Positions 19,396 to 20,172 of a stretch of DNA of 20,172 nt are shown here, one piece after another. The stretch is taken from positions 1-20,172 of the forward strand of contig JAEZMB010000115.1 in NCBI GenBank assembly GCA_023435825.1. The letters are read 5' to 3'. Under the pieces are notes generated by a model, which was not told the DNA's origin, did not search any database, and saw only the letters and a program-made list of their open reading frames with translations. Each line of letters begins with the position of its first letter. Position 1 is the first letter of the stretch. Origin of the DNA: Pseudomonadota bacterium (lineage in GTDB: Bacteria > Desulfobacterota > Desulfovibrionia > Desulfovibrionales > Desulfovibrionaceae). Position numbers and translations under genes: made by a program.

Positions 19396-20049
19396 ATGAC
19401 GATACTCGCCGTAAACGGCAGCCCGCGCAAGAACTGGAACACCGCCCAGGTCCTTAAAAGCGTCCTCGACGGCGCGGCCAAGGCCGGAGCTGAAACCAAG
19501 CTCGTCCATCTCTATGACTACGACTTCAAAGGCTGCATCAGCTGTTTTGAATGCAAGCGCATCGGCGGCAAGAACTACGGCCGCTGCGCCGTCAAGGACG
19601 GCCTGACCCCGCTTCTGGCCGAAGCCGCCGAAGCCGATGCCCTGGTCATCGGCACGCCCGTCTACTTCGGCGCCGAAACCGGCGAAACCCGCTCGTTCAT
19701 CGAACGGCTGCTGTTCCCCTACCTGACCTACACCCCGGGCTACGCCGCCATCTTCCCGCGCAAGATCCCCACGGCCATGGTCTACACCATGAACGTGCCC
19801 GAAACAGTCATGGAAGAACGCAACTACGGCCACATGACCGGCCTGGCCCAAGGCTTCATGAGCCGCACCTTCGGGGCCTGCGAAGTGCTCACCGTCAACG
19901 ACACCTACCAGTTCGACGACTACACCAAATACCTCTGCACCGTCTGGGACGCCGAAGCCAAGGCCAAACGCCGCGAGGAAGTGTTCCCGCAGGACCTGGC
20001 GAAAGCGTCTGCTTTGGGCGAGCGGCTGGCGGCTGGTTTCAAGGAATAG
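19396..20049 (+). CDS. Flavodoxin-fold NADPH-dependent FMN reductase / iron-sulfur flavoprotein-like
   Basis: A 217-aa protein with the flavodoxin-like start MTILAVNGSPRKNWNTAQVL, where NGSPRK-x-x-NT binds the FMN phosphate, and a second flavin loop GTPVYFGAETGETRSFIERL (86-105). Between them is KGCISCFECKRIGGKNYGRC, with C47, C50, C53 and C64 (C-x2-C-x2-C-x10-C). This resembles the compact cluster motif of archaeal-type iron-sulfur flavoproteins (Isf), so a [4Fe-4S] cluster beside FMN is likely; electron transfer or disulfide/quinone reduction in anaerobes is inferred. The start at 19396 is fixed by AGGAGG; a longer frame from 19336 lacks such a site. It follows pyrR by 117 nt and may be a separate unit. 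Confidence 0.9.
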   Translation: MTILAVNGSPRKNWNTAQVLKSVLDGAAKAGAETKLVHLYDYDFKGCISCFECKRIGGKNYGRCAVKDGLTPLLAEAAEADALVIGTPVYFGAETGETRSFIERLLFPYLTYTPGYAAIFPRKIPTAMVYTMNVPETVMEERNYGHMTGLAQGFMSRTFGACEVLTVNDTYQFDDYTKYLCTVWDAEAKAKRREEVFPQDLAKASALGERLAAGFKE

Positions 20050-20172
20050 GGCTGAGGTAGGGAAAAGTAATAGAAAAGAGGAAGATGCCTCCGGCGGCCG
20101 GAAGGAGCGCAGCGAGGCCACCGGCGGCGACAACGCCCGCCGCGCCGCCCAGCAGAAGGCCGACGCGCTCGA
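20050..20172. other. Right-edge stretch, no supported gene
   Basis: A frame stays open to the edge on the plus strand (ending ARRAAQQKADAL) but has no ribosome site and no ATG. The segment GAAGATGCCTCCGGCGGCC (20081-20099) resembles, from memory, the start of intergenic repeats that are common after genes in Desulfovibrio. The context is cut off by the window. Confidence 0.4.

Noticed and set aside
18709..20133. 474-codon minus-strand frame over pyrR and the flavoprotein gene
   Set aside because: Antisense shadow of two well-supported genes.
20085..20172. ATG-started frame running off the right edge
   Set aside because: The translation is P/A/R-rich and the DNA resembles an intergenic repeat rather than a coding start.

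Overview
The window reads as chromosomal DNA of a GC-rich Gram-negative bacterium, most likely a sulfate reducer of the Desulfovibrio/Solidesulfovibrio type (Desulfobacterota). The grounds are a PAS/sigma-54 activator with a cysteine-rich PAS loop, a DsrE-family sulfur-relay-like protein, a HesB-like selenoprotein beside Cys paralogues, and outer-membrane genes in the order lysS-lolC/E-lolD-bamA-ompH-fabZ. No rRNA or other decisive taxonomic marker is present, so this is an inference.

Layout. 1-310: no gene, but a tandem array of perfect hairpins that runs into the end of the first gene. 266-1624 (-): PAS/sigma-54 activator. 1769-2940 (+): putative GT-A glycosyltransferase and DsrE-like protein, closed by a strong terminator. 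3234-3794 (+): small membrane protein with a TPR-like tail, then a bidirectional terminator. 4031-11328 (-): one long envelope operon, lysS, lolC/E, lolD, bamA, ompH, fabZ, with 4-29 nt overlaps among the first four genes and hairpins between the last three. 11538-11613 (+): tRNA-Asn(GTT). 11815-12918: sparse region with a 56-aa membrane-peptide gene, about 730 nt without a convincing gene, and a 67-aa gene on the minus strand. 13281-14766: an acyl-homoserine-lactone synthase (LuxI) and a LuxR regulator, tail to tail with 80 nt of overlapping coding sequence; an AT-rich promoter with two lux-box-like sites precedes luxI. 15001-17128 (-): HD-GYP phosphodiesterase and receiver-only response regulator. 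17250-18595 (-): three tandem HesB/IscA-like genes; the outermost has an in-frame TGA that I read as selenocysteine. 18742-20049 (+): pyrR and an iron-sulfur flavoprotein-like reductase. The last 120 nt hold no supported gene.

How it fits together. The lysS-fabZ block supplies lipoprotein sorting (LolC/E-LolD), barrel insertion (BamA), a periplasmic chaperone (OmpH/Skp) and an acyl-ACP dehydratase (FabZ). The luxI/luxR pair should form a self-contained quorum-sensing module, and it sits downstream of, and on the same strand as luxR, c-di-GMP turnover genes; a regulatory link is only a guess. The three HesB-like genes form a natural series in which the conserved metal/cluster-ligand cysteine is Sec, Cys-Cys, or absent. 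The Sec gene (18278-18595) would be split or lost by a standard ORF caller because of its TGA at 18497-18499; a SECIS-like hairpin follows that codon directly. This gene, the quorum-sensing locus and the hairpin array are the most interesting parts of the window.
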